A DNA stretch of 64,000 bases. Source: Butyrivibrio sp. (lineage in GTDB: Bacteria; Bacillota; Clostridia; Lachnospirales; Lachnospiraceae). The DNA is taken from contig SVGC01000016.1 in NCBI GenBank assembly GCA_015056495.1, positions 35,518 through 99,517 on the forward strand. The letters run 5' to 3'. This document shows, one piece after another, positions 34,623 to 43,908 of this stretch (positions are counted from its first letter, which is position 1; the number at the start of each line of letters is the position of its first letter). The position numbers were made by a program, and so were the translations under genes. The notes beneath the pieces are model-generated. The model did no database searches. It was not told the DNA's origin and saw only the letters and a program-made list of their open reading frames with translations.

Positions 34623-35058
34623 GGATTTATACAGAGAAATAGTTAATGAACACAATTTAAGACCAGAGCACAAGGGTGAAATGGCAGATCCAAGTCTAGT
34701 GCTCAGAGGAGTCAATCCTAGTTGTGGTGATGATATTACACTTCAGTTAAAACTTGATGATAATGGCGTTATTATAGACGGTATGTTCAGCGGAAGCGGA
34801 TGTGCAATATCTCAGGCGTCTGTTGATATGATGCTTGATAATATTACTGGACTTACTACAGAAGAAGCAATGAAGCGCTCTGATCTGTTCATGGGAATGA
34901 TCAAGGGTGAAGTAAAAGATGATGATGAGCTTGAGATATTAGATGATTCAGCAGCTCTAAAAGATATTTCACATATGCCTGCAAGAGTTAAATGTGCAGT
35001 TCTTGGCTGGCGTACTATGAAGGAGATTCTCGCTGATCCGGGTAAATCTCAGAAATAA
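34612..35058 (+). CDS. sufU: SufU sulfur-transfer protein
   Basis: A 148-residue IscU-like protein that, in Gram-positive bacteria, accepts persulfide sulfur from SufS with a zinc site. The three conserved cysteines are visible in NPSCGDDITL (with the neighbouring Asp), SGSGCAISQASVDMM and PARVKCAVLGWRT, in typical SufU spacing, including the 18-20 residue insertion between the second and third that marks SufU. Overlaps the end of sufS by 11 bp, indicating translational coupling. Confidence 0.95.
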   Translation: MELKDLYREIVNEHNLRPEHKGEMADPSLVLRGVNPSCGDDITLQLKLDDNGVIIDGMFSGSGCAISQASVDMMLDNITGLTTEEAMKRSDLFMGMIKGEVKDDDELEILDDSAALKDISHMPARVKCAVLGWRTMKEILADPGKSQK

Positions 35059-35081
35059 AAAGACATCTTGAGGTGATAACT

Positions 35082-35624
35082 ATGGCAGATTCAAATATAA
35101 CGAAGAATGCCTTAGCCACAGCATTAAAACAACTGATGAAGGAAAAGCCTTTTGAAAAGATCAGCATTTCTGATATCTGCGATGCCTGTGGAATGAATAG
35201 AAAAAGTTTTTACTATCATTTCAAAGACAAGTATGATCTGGTAAATTGGATCTTTTATGTGGATTTTATTGGAAAGATGGATCTTTCATCCTACTCAAAT
35301 GGTTGGGATCTGATAGAGGATATCTGTAATAGGTTTTATAAAGACAAAGAATTCTATGGCGAGGCTCTAAAGATAAAAGGTCAAAATAGTTTCCATGACT
35401 ATGTGCTGGAAACCATCGCGCCTATAAGCAACTTCTTCATAGAAGATTTGTATAAAGAAGAACAGTTTCAAGATTTCTTTGTTCAATTTTTTGGAGATGC
35501 ATTTCTGCAAGCTATCATGAGGTGGCTTACAGAAGGTATGAGACTTACACCTGAAGAATTTGTCAATAATTTAAAAAAGATCAGTGTTTGCATTGCAACC
35601 AAGATCATAGAAGATGAAAAATAA
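35082..35624 (+). CDS. TetR/AcrR-family regulator (DhaS-like)
   Basis: A 180-residue regulator with an N-terminal TetR helix-turn-helix: TKNALATALKQLMKEKPFEK, then ISISDICDACGMNRKSFYYHF written by its core DICDACGMNRKSFYYHF, and KDKYDLVNWIF. The rest is an all-helical ligand domain of the TetR_C_8/DhaS-like type. GAGGTGAT precedes the ATG at 35082. It lies 23 bp behind sufU, so it may be the last gene of the suf transcript; a role in Fe-S control is possible but not indicated by sequence. A terminator follows. Confidence 0.88.
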   Translation: MADSNITKNALATALKQLMKEKPFEKISISDICDACGMNRKSFYYHFKDKYDLVNWIFYVDFIGKMDLSSYSNGWDLIEDICNRFYKDKEFYGEALKIKGQNSFHDYVLETIAPISNFFIEDLYKEEQFQDFFVQFFGDAFLQAIMRWLTEGMRLTPEEFVNNLKKISVCIATKIIEDEK

Positions 35625-35657
35625 AAGTTGTCGGTATTTGTGCCGGCAACTTTTTTT
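35624..35657 (+). terminator. Terminator after the TetR gene
   Basis: AAAGTTGTCGG, 8-nt loop, CCGGCAACTTT with one G-U pair, then a T-run of seven. It ends the suf/TetR transcript and abuts the REP-like copy 3. Confidence 0.92.
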
Positions 35658-35726
35658 GAGTCACCGGGGACGTATCAAATTGACTCATTGTGCAAAAGGA
35701 GTTTATTTGATACGTCCCGGTGATTC
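35658..35726. repeat. REP-like inverted repeat, copy 3
   Basis: Left arm GAGTCACCGGGGACGTATCA followed by AATTGACTCATTGTGC matches copy 2 almost exactly; the right arm (TTTGATACGTCCCGGTGATT) is intact while the middle (AAAAGGAGTTTA) has decayed. Lies between a terminator and a convergent gene end. Confidence 0.88.
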
Positions 35727-35736
35727 TTCCATCTGT

Positions 35737-36756
35737 TTAAAGTTTAGGCATAGTTTCAGATAAGATATGCAGGATATCGTTACCATCGTTCAAAATATTA
35801 AACTTGGTTTTTTCTGGACAATAAACATTACCGTTTTTATCAAAGTGTAGCATGCACTTTGTATCACATAGAATCTCATTGACCAGCATAGCATCGTAAT
35901 AATAATCCCAAATAATAGCAGGAACATTAGTATGGAATCTGAAATCCTTTATGACAGGTCCACCATCTTTATAACAACTATTTGATGAAGTCATAAAGAT
36001 CATGCTACTCTTGAAGTCAAGAAGAGGAGCGTAGAAGTCAGGATCAGACAAATTGGATATATCAGTATCTGTGTAGTATTTATAAATAGCATAAAATACA
36101 CCGGAATCATAAAGCATATCACAGGTTTCTTTTGCATATGACGCGTCAGCATTTATCAGCAAAATGACATTTGCCGCTTTTTTTAGTAGCGAAGCCTGAT
36201 GAGCTGTTATCTGCGCATCTTTTAGGATATAGAAGAAAGCAGAATATTCATTTTTTAAGAAAATATCATATATTGCTGTATCCGGCGAAAAATCAGATTC
36301 TTCTTTAATTGCAAAAGTGTTTATTCCAAGATTTCTGGCATCATTAATAACACTGGAGATTCTGTCGACAGTCATTGCATTTTTTGTTGCAGCACTGGAA
36401 TCATAAGAAAAACCAAGAACCCATGGAATACTAAATTTAAGATCTTCAGCCTTTTGGCGGAGGATTCTTGCATTGTAGGTCCAGCTTTCATAGCCGATAT
36501 TGATACCAAAAGTTTTTACGCAGTTAAAGTCAGTATTAAAAAGGAAATCCCTTATCAGTTTATAATATGGACTATCTTCATTTTCCAAAATATTAGTTAT
36601 AATACTGAATATTTCAGGTTGAAATCTTCCTGTAGAGAATTCGGAACCCATGTCTACAAGCTTTCTTAAGGCTCTTTTAGGGTCATCTGTCATTTCCTTT
36701 AATCCGCGGTCAACAGCGGTGTTTATCATTAATCTTGTTATATCTTTTGTATTCAC
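35737..36756 (-). CDS. Radical-SAM-like protein lacking the cluster cysteines
   Basis: A 339-residue cytoplasmic protein that appears paralogous to the radical SAM protein encoded divergently at 36950. The shared part runs through DPKRALRKLVDMG, NILENEDSPYYKLIRDFLFN, INIGYESWTYNARILRQKAEDLKFSIPW (compare LNLGYEAFFRGTKTIRANREKYNCNIPW in the neighbour). Just after IPW, where the neighbour has its CxxxCxxC, this protein reads VLGFSYDSSAATKN with no cysteine, so it cannot bind the 4Fe-4S cluster there. The start is GTG at 36756 with TTTGGAG upstream; the longer frame to 37002 is spurious. Function unknown; a regulatory or structural partner of the intact enzyme is a guess. Confidence 0.78.
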   Translation of the reverse strand: MNTKDITRLMINTAVDRGLKEMTDDPKRALRKLVDMGSEFSTGRFQPEIFSIITNILENEDSPYYKLIRDFLFNTDFNCVKTFGINIGYESWTYNARILRQKAEDLKFSIPWVLGFSYDSSAATKNAMTVDRISSVINDARNLGINTFAIKEESDFSPDTAIYDIFLKNEYSAFFYILKDAQITAHQASLLKKAANVILLINADASYAKETCDMLYDSGVFYAIYKYYTDTDISNLSDPDFYAPLLDFKSSMIFMTSSNSCYKDGGPVIKDFRFHTNVPAIIWDYYYDAMLVNEILCDTKCMLHFDKNGNVYCPEKTKFNILNDGNDILHILSETMPKL

Positions 36757-36829
36757 GTTAACTCCAAAAATATAATTACTTAGATTGATATTACAGTACA
36801 ATGTTATTTCATTACAAATGCCAAAAAAA

Positions 36830-36853
36830 TGGACAGAAAAATGAGTTTGTCCA
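36830..36853. promoter_or_regulatory. Dyad TGGACA-N12-TGTCCA between divergent genes
   Basis: A perfect 6-bp inverted repeat with 12-bp spacer, centred about 85 bp from the start of the left gene and 108 bp from the right. Suitable as a shared operator; no regulator is identified. Confidence 0.4.
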
Positions 36854-36949
36854 AAAATGCGACGAAACAAATTTTTTGACCAATGAATCATAAAAAAATG
36901 AAGGATACAATGATAATTGTAAGGGGATTGGAAAAAAGGAGGAAATTTC

Positions 36950-38440
36950 ATGGCAGGAACAATTGAAAAGATGTCACATGCGGCACAAAGACAGGCCTTC
37001 AAGTTATTGATTGACCATTTTTATGACCACATTGATAAAGCTGAGGATAGAACAAAAACCTACCTTAAATTAGTAGATCAATACGAAAAATTCATGGGTG
37101 ACGGCTCTGATAAGAAAAATGTAGAAGCAGTAAGGAAGGCTTTTCAGGACCCAAACAACAGATGGGTTAAGTTTTTGAATAAAGTCATTGATGAGACAGA
37201 TCCCACTTATGCCAAGAAACTGTTACTTAATCTTGGATATGAAGCATTTTTTAGAGGAACTAAGACAATAAGAGCGAACAGGGAAAAGTATAATTGCAAT
37301 ATCCCATGGCTCATATTATTCGACCCTACAATGGCTTGCAATATGCATTGTGTAGGCTGCTGGTCAGGAACATATGGACATAAATCCAACCTTACATTTG
37401 AAGATATGGATAAGATCGTGACTCAGGGTAAAGAACTTGGCGTCTACCTTTATATGATGACTGGCGGAGAACCTACAACTCGTATGAATGAGATATTCAA
37501 GCTGGCAGAAAAGCATAATGATTGTTTCTTCGGTTTATATTCCAATTCTACACTCATAACAGATGAATTATGTGAAAGAGTAAGGCAGTTAGGTAATATT
37601 ACATTCATGCTGTCTATCGAAGGCACACCTGAGACAAACGATTCAAGACGTGGTGACGGTCACTATCAGGCAGTAATGACAGCAATGGATAGGCTAAAGG
37701 CACATGGAATAATATTTGGTACTTCAATATGCTATACAAGAGCCAATATTGAAGCTGTAACTAGCGATGATTTCTTCCATCTTCTGGAGAAAAAAGGCGC
37801 CAGATTTGGATTCTACTTCCACCTAATGCCTGTAGGAAACAATGCAGCACCAGAACTTATGCCAACAGTAGAACAGAGAAAGTATATTATTAACAGGATA
37901 CGAGAAGTACGTTCTCCAAAGTCAGATATTGAATTCTTCCCAATGGATTTCCAAAATGATGGAGAAGCAGTAGGCGGATGTATTGCAGGAGGTAGAAACT
38001 ACTTCCATATCAATTCCAATGGAGATGCTGAACCATGCGTATTTATCCACTTCTCTAATACAAATATACATGATAACTCAATCCTGGAGATGCTCCAGAG
38101 CCCATTATTCATGGCATATCATGAAGGACAACCATTTAACAGAAACCACCTTCGTCCATGTCCTATGCTTGAGAATCCGGAGATTCTAAGAGATATTGTA
38201 AAAAAGACAGGGGCACATCAAACTAATCAGGAAAGTCCTGAAGATGTTGATCATTTATGTGCAAAATGCGATGAATATGCAAAAGAATGGGGACCTGTTG
38301 CAGATAAGATCTGGGCAAGTCAAAAGCATAAGAAGCCAGCTTATGAGAATTATTCCAAGGAAAAGAGAGAACATCCGGAGCTTGCAGCCTTTGAGCATAT
38401 TCCAAAAACAAATAATGATGTAGAAGAAAAAAGAGCTTAA
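36950..38440 (+). CDS. Radical SAM protein with C-terminal cysteine-rich region
   Basis: A 496-residue radical SAM enzyme. A helical N-terminal domain (about 1-115) precedes the cluster motif CNMHCVGC (Cys130, Cys134, Cys137). GGEPTT is the SAM-binding GGE motif and FMLSIEGTPETNDSRRG lies further along the barrel. The end holds further cysteines (GGCIAGGRNYFHI, AEPCVFIHFSN, LRPCPMLENPE, DHLCAKCDEY), suggesting one or more extra clusters as in SPASM/twitch proteins. Such enzymes modify peptides, cofactors or lipids; the substrate is not readable. AGGAGG-like site (AAAGGAGGAAATTTC) before the ATG. A strong terminator follows. Confidence 0.88.
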   Translation: MAGTIEKMSHAAQRQAFKLLIDHFYDHIDKAEDRTKTYLKLVDQYEKFMGDGSDKKNVEAVRKAFQDPNNRWVKFLNKVIDETDPTYAKKLLLNLGYEAFFRGTKTIRANREKYNCNIPWLILFDPTMACNMHCVGCWSGTYGHKSNLTFEDMDKIVTQGKELGVYLYMMTGGEPTTRMNEIFKLAEKHNDCFFGLYSNSTLITDELCERVRQLGNITFMLSIEGTPETNDSRRGDGHYQAVMTAMDRLKAHGIIFGTSICYTRANIEAVTSDDFFHLLEKKGARFGFYFHLMPVGNNAAPELMPTVEQRKYIINRIREVRSPKSDIEFFPMDFQNDGEAVGGCIAGGRNYFHINSNGDAEPCVFIHFSNTNIHDNSILEMLQSPLFMAYHEGQPFNRNHLRPCPMLENPEILRDIVKKTGAHQTNQESPEDVDHLCAKCDEYAKEWGPVADKIWASQKHKKPAYENYSKEKREHPELAAFEHIPKTNNDVEEKRA

Positions 38441-38462
38441 AGAAAATCAAATAAAAAGATGT

Positions 38463-38523
38463 AAAAAAGCCTATACCATCGATTGATAAAGTAAAAATAT
38501 CAACTGATGGCATAGGCTTTTCT
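38463..38523 (+). terminator. Terminator after the radical SAM gene
   Basis: AAAAAGCCTATaCCATC...TTGA pairs with TCAAcTGATGGcATAGGCTTTTT around a 13-nt loop; T-run follows. Also has an A-run on the left, so it can work from both sides. Confidence 0.9.
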
Positions 38524-38613
38524 CTTTGCATGGTGATCGTATAGATACCAAAGAAAATTCAACACAAAAAAAGTACCATCCCCATAGCTTTGCTACGAAA
38601 ACAGTACTCGGCG

Positions 38614-38686
38614 TGCGCTGCCAGGGTCTCGAACCCTGGACAACCTGATTAAGAGTCAGGTGCTCTACCAACTGAGCTAGCAGCGC
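38614..38686 (-). tRNA. tRNA-Lys (CTT)
   Basis: Minus-strand cloverleaf: acceptor GCGCTGC/GCAGCGC, D-arm AGCTCAGTTGGTAGAGC, anticodon arm CCTGACTCTTAATCAGG (anticodon CTT), T-arm CCAGGGTTCGAGACCCTGG, discriminator A. CCA not encoded. Confidence 0.96.
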
Positions 38687-38725
38687 ATTTATTATTTATT
38701 TGTTTCGCTCTCAGCGACAAGTGAT

Positions 38726-38754
38726 ATATTACTACTAACTAGACTTTAATGCAA
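38726..38754 (-). promoter_or_regulatory. Promoter of tRNA-Lys
   Basis: Minus strand -35 TTGCAT (38749-38754), 17-bp spacer, -10 TAATAT (38726-38731), about 40 bp before the mature tRNA. The remaining gap up to 38945 is AT-rich with one small hairpin (CCTTGAAA/TTTCAAGG, about 38802-38825) and no gene. Confidence 0.8.
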
Positions 38755-38945
38755 GTGTTTTTTTGAAAAAAATTGAAAAAAATAATATAAAATCTTAAAA
38801 GCCTTGAAAATACAGCGTTTCAAGGTATAAAAATTTTGAAAAAGTTATATCTGTCAAAACAAAATACCAAAATAAAGGAATAAAATGACAAGAATCTAAG
38901 AATTAAGTTAAAATATGCTTACTAGAAAAAGCGAGGAAAACAATA

Positions 38946-39716
38946 ATGATATTTGATACACATGCGCATTATGATGATGAAAAATTTGATGAGGATAGAG
39001 ATGAGCTTCTAAAGAGCCTTGCAGATGCAGGAGTAGGTACTGTTGTAGATGCTGCATCAACAATAGATAGTTGCCATCAAATAATTGAGCTTATAGATAA
39101 ATATCCATTTTTATATGGTACCCTTGGAATACACCCTAGTGAATGCAAAGACATGACAGAGGATGACTTTGATTGGATCAGGCAACAGCTCAAAAATCCT
39201 AAGATAGTAGCTATAGGAGAAATAGGTCTCGATTACTATTGGCCGGAACCAGACCATGATATCCAAAAAAAGTGGTTTGAAAAACAGCTGGAACTGGCAA
39301 AAGAAACAGATATGCCTGTAGTGATCCATTCCAGAGATGCTGCAGAAGATACTCTCAATATGATCAAAATGGCGCAGCTTCCGCCTAAGACAGTGGACAT
39401 TCACTGCTTTTCATATTCCAAAGAGATGGCAAGAGAATATCTGAATATGGGCTATTATCTTGGCGTTGGAGGAGTTGTCACCTTCAAAAATGCCAAAAAA
39501 TTAAAAGAAGTAGTAGAATATGCTCCAATTGAGAATATTTTGCTGGAAACAGATTGTCCATACCTTGCTCCAGAACCAAATAGAGGAAAAAGAAATTCAT
39601 CCTTAAATCTAGAGTACGTGGTAGATAAAATTGCCGAGCTAAAAAATATGGATAGAGAAGATGTCATTAGCATCACAGAAAAAAATGCTCAAGACTTTTA
39701 TAGAATAAAAAAATAA
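38946..39716 (+). CDS. tatD: TatD-family metal-dependent hydrolase
   Basis: A 256-residue TIM-barrel amidohydrolase of the TatD (YabD) type, a 3'-5' DNase acting in DNA repair or turnover. Metal ligands are seen in DTHAHYDDEKF, GEIGLDYYW (Glu), VVIHSRDA, DIHCFSYS and LLETDCPYLAPEPNRGKRN. Length is standard. The gene begins with ATG after GCGAGGAAA. rsmA follows after 58 bp; the tatD-rsmA (ksgA) neighbourhood is conserved in Firmicutes, usually with rnmV between, absent here. Confidence 0.94.
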   Translation: MIFDTHAHYDDEKFDEDRDELLKSLADAGVGTVVDAASTIDSCHQIIELIDKYPFLYGTLGIHPSECKDMTEDDFDWIRQQLKNPKIVAIGEIGLDYYWPEPDHDIQKKWFEKQLELAKETDMPVVIHSRDAAEDTLNMIKMAQLPPKTVDIHCFSYSKEMAREYLNMGYYLGVGGVVTFKNAKKLKEVVEYAPIENILLETDCPYLAPEPNRGKRNSSLNLEYVVDKIAELKNMDREDVISITEKNAQDFYRIKK

Positions 39717-39774
39717 TTGTATCTGTGGTAAGATAAATATGGCATTTTTAATTTTTAAATAAATTGAGGTAAAT

Positions 39775-40641
39775 ATGGCATATCTTGGAAACTCCAAATC
39801 AACTCTCGAAGTTGTAAAAAAATATAACTTAAGCATTCAGAAAAAGTTTGGACAGAACTTTTTGATAGATAGCGATGTACTTGAGGGCATAGTTGAGGCA
39901 GCAGGCATCACAAAAGATGATTGCGTGCTTGAAGTAGGACCTGGAATAGGTACAATGACTCAATACCTGGCTGAAAGTGCAAGAGAAGTTGTTTCTATTG
40001 AGATAGACAAGGCGCTGATACCAATCTTAAACGATACACTTTCTGAATATAACAATATCACTATCATTAACGAAGATATCTTAAAAGTAGATATTGAAAA
40101 GGTTGTAAGAGAACATAATGGTGGAAGACCAATTAAAGTAGTAGCTAATCTTCCATATTATATTACAACACCAATCATCATGCGTCTGTTTGAAGAGCAT
40201 CTTCCTATAGACAGCATTACTGTTATGATCCAGAAGGAAGTGGCGGATAGAATGGAGAGCACACCTGGAAATAAAGATTATGGTGCTCTTTCATTGGCAG
40301 TACAATACTATTCCAAGCCTTCCAAAGTTATGACTGTACCGCCGTCAAGCTTTATACCTCAGCCTGGAGTAAGTTCAGAAGTCATACATCTTGAATGTTA
40401 TAAGGATATGCCTGTAAAAACAGATGATGAAGACCTGATGTTCAGAATCATAAGAGCAGCTTTTAATCAGCGCAGAAAGACTATGGTTAATAGCATATCG
40501 ACTCTTGGAGAGTTTTCCAAGGCTGATATTCAGAGTGCTCTCCAGCAGATGGGACTTCAACCGACAGTAAGAGGAGAGGCATTATCATTAGAACAATTTG
40601 CAACACTTTCTGATACATTAAAAAGGCTAAAAATGCAGTAA
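39775..40641 (+). CDS. rsmA: 16S rRNA dimethyladenosine transferase RsmA (KsgA)
   Basis: Dimethylates the two adjacent adenines in helix 45 of 16S rRNA. The 288-residue product has FGQNFLIDSDVLEGIV, the SAM site VLEVGPGIGTMTQYLAE, IEIDKALIP, NEDILKVD and the catalytic motif NLPYYITTPIIMRL, followed by the C-terminal helical domain (AAFNQRRKTMVNSI). ATG follows TTGAGGTAAAT. Located behind tatD as in many Firmicutes. Confidence 0.96.
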   Translation: MAYLGNSKSTLEVVKKYNLSIQKKFGQNFLIDSDVLEGIVEAAGITKDDCVLEVGPGIGTMTQYLAESAREVVSIEIDKALIPILNDTLSEYNNITIINEDILKVDIEKVVREHNGGRPIKVVANLPYYITTPIIMRLFEEHLPIDSITVMIQKEVADRMESTPGNKDYGALSLAVQYYSKPSKVMTVPPSSFIPQPGVSSEVIHLECYKDMPVKTDDEDLMFRIIRAAFNQRRKTMVNSISTLGEFSKADIQSALQQMGLQPTVRGEALSLEQFATLSDTLKRLKMQ

Positions 40642-40748
40642 AATCAAGCCAATAGGCCGCTAGGCGTTTTGACATCGCTATATGCGTATGATAAACTAAT
40701 CACAAGAATATGAATTTGATATAAATGCACCAAAGAGGTGGGGATATT

Positions 40749-43700
40749 TTGGATAAGTATGAATATAAAGTACGTGCGGACGCTATAAGATCGCTCATTG
40801 GGGAAGGAAGATACGCGGAAGCAGTCGAAATTGCAGATACTATCGACTGGAAAAGAGTAAAGAGCGGCAAAATGCTCTGCACTGTTAGTGACTTATATAA
40901 GATAAACAGAAGATTTGAAGAGAGTAAAGATATTCTATTATTGGCTTATGACCGTTCACCGGCCAGCAGAGCCATAGTCTATTCGTTGTGCGAACTATCT
41001 ATAAAGATGGGCGAGTTCGTACAAGCTGTCGAATATTACAAAGAATTTGTAAGAATAGCACCAAGAGATACAGCAAGATATATATTGCAATATAAGCTAT
41101 ATGAAGCTCAGGATGTAAGTCTTGAGGAACGTATAGCTGTTCTTGAAGAGCTCAAAAAACACGACTATACGGAAAAATGGGCCTATGAACTGGCATACCT
41201 CTACCATAGAGTCGGACTTACTACAGAATGTGTAGAAGAGTGCGATGAGATGTTTTTGTGGTTTGGCGAGGGAAGATATGTAATGAAAGCCCTTGAATTA
41301 AAGGCATTACATGAGCCTCTTTCTCCAGAACAACAAGACAGATACACAAGATGCAAGAGTGGCCTTACAAGTTCAGTGACAGAATCTGTTCTTGAAGAAA
41401 ATGATGATATGACAAGGGAATCTGCTCAGGTAAAACAGCCTACAAAAGAGATCCCGCCTATCGATCCTTATTATACCGGTCAGGCAGCTCAGCCACAGTA
41501 TGGTCAGCAGTATGCAGATGAACAACAGATGGCCTATAATGCGCAGCAGTACCAGGATCAGAGCCAGATGGCATATGATCCAAATGCTTATGCTGCCAAT
41601 AGCTATAATGATCAATATAATACACAGTACAATGAACAGTATGGTGATCAGTACAGTAATCAATACAGTGATCAGTATACTCAGCAGTATGAACCGCAAT
41701 ACAATCAGCAACAGTATGAGCCTCAGTACAATGAGCAATACAATGATCAATATGATCAGCAATCTGAACAGCCAGTATATTATCAGGATACACCTGTTAC
41801 TGATGAGACCAAGATATATGGACAGGTAAATACAGACAATGATATTGAAATAAAGCCGGTAGATGTAGGCAACTTCAATACCATCAATCTCCAGGCAGCC
41901 CTTGCTGAGAGCCTTAAAGAAGTAATTGGAGAAGACGATTCTTCTAATTATTCTTCTGCAATGAATCTGGCGGGAGATACTGCACAACCTGATATGCAGG
42001 AAGTGTTCTTTAATACACAGGAGCAGGAGCCTGAAAAGATTGCTGCTAGTATGACCACAGAGTTTGAACAGACCTTGCAGAAAGAAGATCCAATTGTAAG
42101 AGCAGCCAGCAAGAGTAGAGAATACGCTTCTCCTAATAAGGATGTGGAGCCTGCAACTCAGAGTATATTCAGCAGAGTACCATTTGCTGATGAACCTCTG
42201 CAGGACGAAGTCCCAGGGGCTGTTATCAAGCCAAATGTCAGATATAAATCAGATACACACTTCGAAAATATTCTTTCACAAGATTATGACGGACAGATCA
42301 GTATGGTTGTTCAGGAAGAAAAACAGGTTGAGCAACAGATCACTGGTCAGATAAGTATTGCTGATTTCATGAACAACTGGGAACAGTACAAGAAAGACCA
42401 GCAAAAACAACAGTTGGATAGAATCAAGAAAAAAGTATCTGATGAGACTGGAGATATGTTTGCGGACTTTGATGAAAAAACAAAGGCCGGACTTCAGGAA
42501 AGAATTGAAAAAGCAATATCAGATGCACTTCAGCAGGAAAGAGAAGACAAGGCTACCGGAAGAAAGGCTAAAGAGCGCCATGAAGAGATGCTCAATGAAG
42601 CTATCACTAAGGTAGTAGATTCTGATGAAGAAGACCTTGAAGATGCTCAGCCAGGTTCAGTTGTCAAACCTGAAACAACCATAAAACCGGAAGTTTCTGG
42701 TGAAACAGAAGAAATCGAAGCTTCAATCGTTGAAGAGATCATGAATGAAGATACTCCAGATGATGAGGACATTCAGGAAGAATCTGAAACAGAAGAAATC
42801 GTTGAAGATGATGATACAGAAGAAATGCCTTCAGAAGACTCAGAGGATGAATCTGAGGCTGAGTCAGAGGATATAGCTGACAGCGAAGAATCAAAAGAGG
42901 ACATTCCTGAGGATTCAGATGCTGAAGAAACTGATGAAGCAGAAGATAATGAAGAATCATCAAAAGCTGCTGATGAAGATACAGAACCTGTTTCAGAAGA
43001 GACAACTAAAAAAGAAACACCTTCGGATGAAAGTGAAGATAAAGCAACAAAGAAAAAATCTCCACAAAACGAAGATCATAAAAATACATCAAAAGAACAT
43101 AAGCATGAAAAGGCTGGCGATAAAGAATCCAGAGAGATCGATGAACGTGTAAGGGCGATGACTCCTGAGGAAAAAGAACTTTTTGGACCTTACATACACC
43201 ATCGTAAGTCTAGAAAGCAGATCATCAAAGCCATTGATTCTCTTAGCATGGCAGCGTACACCAATAACGCGATCGTTACTGGTGAAGAAGGAGCCGGAAC
43301 AGTGAATCTTGCCAAAGGACTTATTAAGTCTGTACAAGTATCAGACTCTAATTTCTCCGGAAAAGTGGCTAAGATAACAGCTAATTCATTAAACAAAAAG
43401 AGCGTGAACACAATCCTTGAAAAGCTTTCCAATGGTGCACTCATCATTCAGAGAGCTACTGATATGAAGCCTGAAACTGTTAAGAACCTGCAAAACGCAC
43501 TGCAGAATGAGAACAGGGGCCTCATCGTGGTAATGGAAGATAACAGAGCTGATATAGATAAGTTCCTTGAAGATAACCCATCACTTAAAGATTGTTTCAA
43601 TGTAAGAGTTGACATTGAAGCACTTGATGACGAGTCTTTGGTAGCTTATGCAAAACAGTACGCATTAGAAAGGGAATACGCAATCGACAACCTTGGTATA

Positions 43701-43898
43701 TTGGCATTACATACCTGTATCGAGGAACGTCAGACACTTGATCATGACGTTACATTGTCAGAGGTAAAAGATATTGTTGATGACGCCATCTATTACGCAG
43801 ACAAGAGAAGTATCGGACATTTTGTGGATGTACTTGTTGGTAAGAGATATGACGATCAAGATATGATCATATTACGAGAAAAAGACTTTATGCATTGA
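40749..43898 (+). CDS. Large TPR / Gln-Tyr-rich / acidic protein with degenerate AAA+ end
   Basis: A 1,049-residue cytoplasmic protein of unknown function with four zones. (1) About 1-215: helical TPR-like repeats ([36 protein letters not shown]). (2) About 240-345: Gln/Tyr/Asn-rich low-complexity repeats ([20 protein letters not shown]). (3) About 560-760: charged, then Glu/Asp/Ser-rich. (4) About 800-1049: AAA+/CbxX-like domain, with [18 protein letters not shown], then [15 protein letters not shown] at about 843 where a Walker A would be but the catalytic Lys is missing, and [12 protein letters not shown] in place of Walker B. TTG at 40749 with GAGGTGGGG upstream is preferred; ATG at 40725 has no site. 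glgB starts 10 bp after. Confidence 0.75.
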   Translation: MDKYEYKVRADAIRSLIGEGRYAEAVEIADTIDWKRVKSGKMLCTVSDLYKINRRFEESKDILLLAYDRSPASRAIVYSLCELSIKMGEFVQAVEYYKEFVRIAPRDTARYILQYKLYEAQDVSLEERIAVLEELKKHDYTEKWAYELAYLYHRVGLTTECVEECDEMFLWFGEGRYVMKALELKALHEPLSPEQQDRYTRCKSGLTSSVTESVLEENDDMTRESAQVKQPTKEIPPIDPYYTGQAAQPQYGQQYADEQQMAYNAQQYQDQSQMAYDPNAYAANSYNDQYNTQYNEQYGDQYSNQYSDQYTQQYEPQYNQQQYEPQYNEQYNDQYDQQSEQPVYYQDTPVTDETKIYGQVNTDNDIEIKPVDVGNFNTINLQAALAESLKEVIGEDDSSNYSSAMNLAGDTAQPDMQEVFFNTQEQEPEKIAASMTTEFEQTLQKEDPIVRAASKSREYASPNKDVEPATQSIFSRVPFADEPLQDEVPGAVIKPNVRYKSDTHFENILSQDYDGQISMVVQEEKQVEQQITGQISIADFMNNWEQYKKDQQKQQLDRIKKKVSDETGDMFADFDEKTKAGLQERIEKAISDALQQEREDKATGRKAKERHEEMLNEAITKVVDSDEEDLEDAQPGSVVKPETTIKPEVSGETEEIEASIVEEIMNEDTPDDEDIQEESETEEIVEDDDTEEMPSEDSEDESEAESEDIADSEESKEDIPEDSDAEETDEAEDNEESSKAADEDTEPVSEETTKKETPSDESEDKATKKKSPQNEDHKNTSKEHKHEKAGDKESREIDERVRAMTPEEKELFGPYIHHRKSRKQIIKAIDSLSMAAYTNNAIVTGEEGAGTVNLAKGLIKSVQVSDSNFSGKVAKITANSLNKKSVNTILEKLSNGALIIQRATDMKPETVKNLQNALQNENRGLIVVMEDNRADIDKFLEDNPSLKDCFNVRVDIEALDDESLVAYAKQYALEREYAIDNLGILALHTCIEERQTLDHDVTLSEVKDIVDDAIYYADKRSIGHFVDVLVGKRYDDQDMIILREKDFMH

Positions 43899-43908
43899 GG
43901 GGGCATCT

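Noticed and set aside
36757..37002. N-terminal extension of the cysteine-less radical-SAM-like protein
   Set aside because: It would cross the divergent promoter region and the start of the neighbour; a GTG with a good ribosome site at 36756 fits.
41480..41780. Possible CRISPR array or tandem satellite
   Set aside because: The repeats are short, irregular codon repeats (Gln-Tyr) in frame in a protein; no CRISPR array or cas gene is seen anywhere in the window.
41373..41987. Minus-strand open frame of 204 codons inside the TPR/AAA-like gene
   Set aside because: It is produced by the Gln/Tyr codon repeats read backwards and has no ribosome site or domain.
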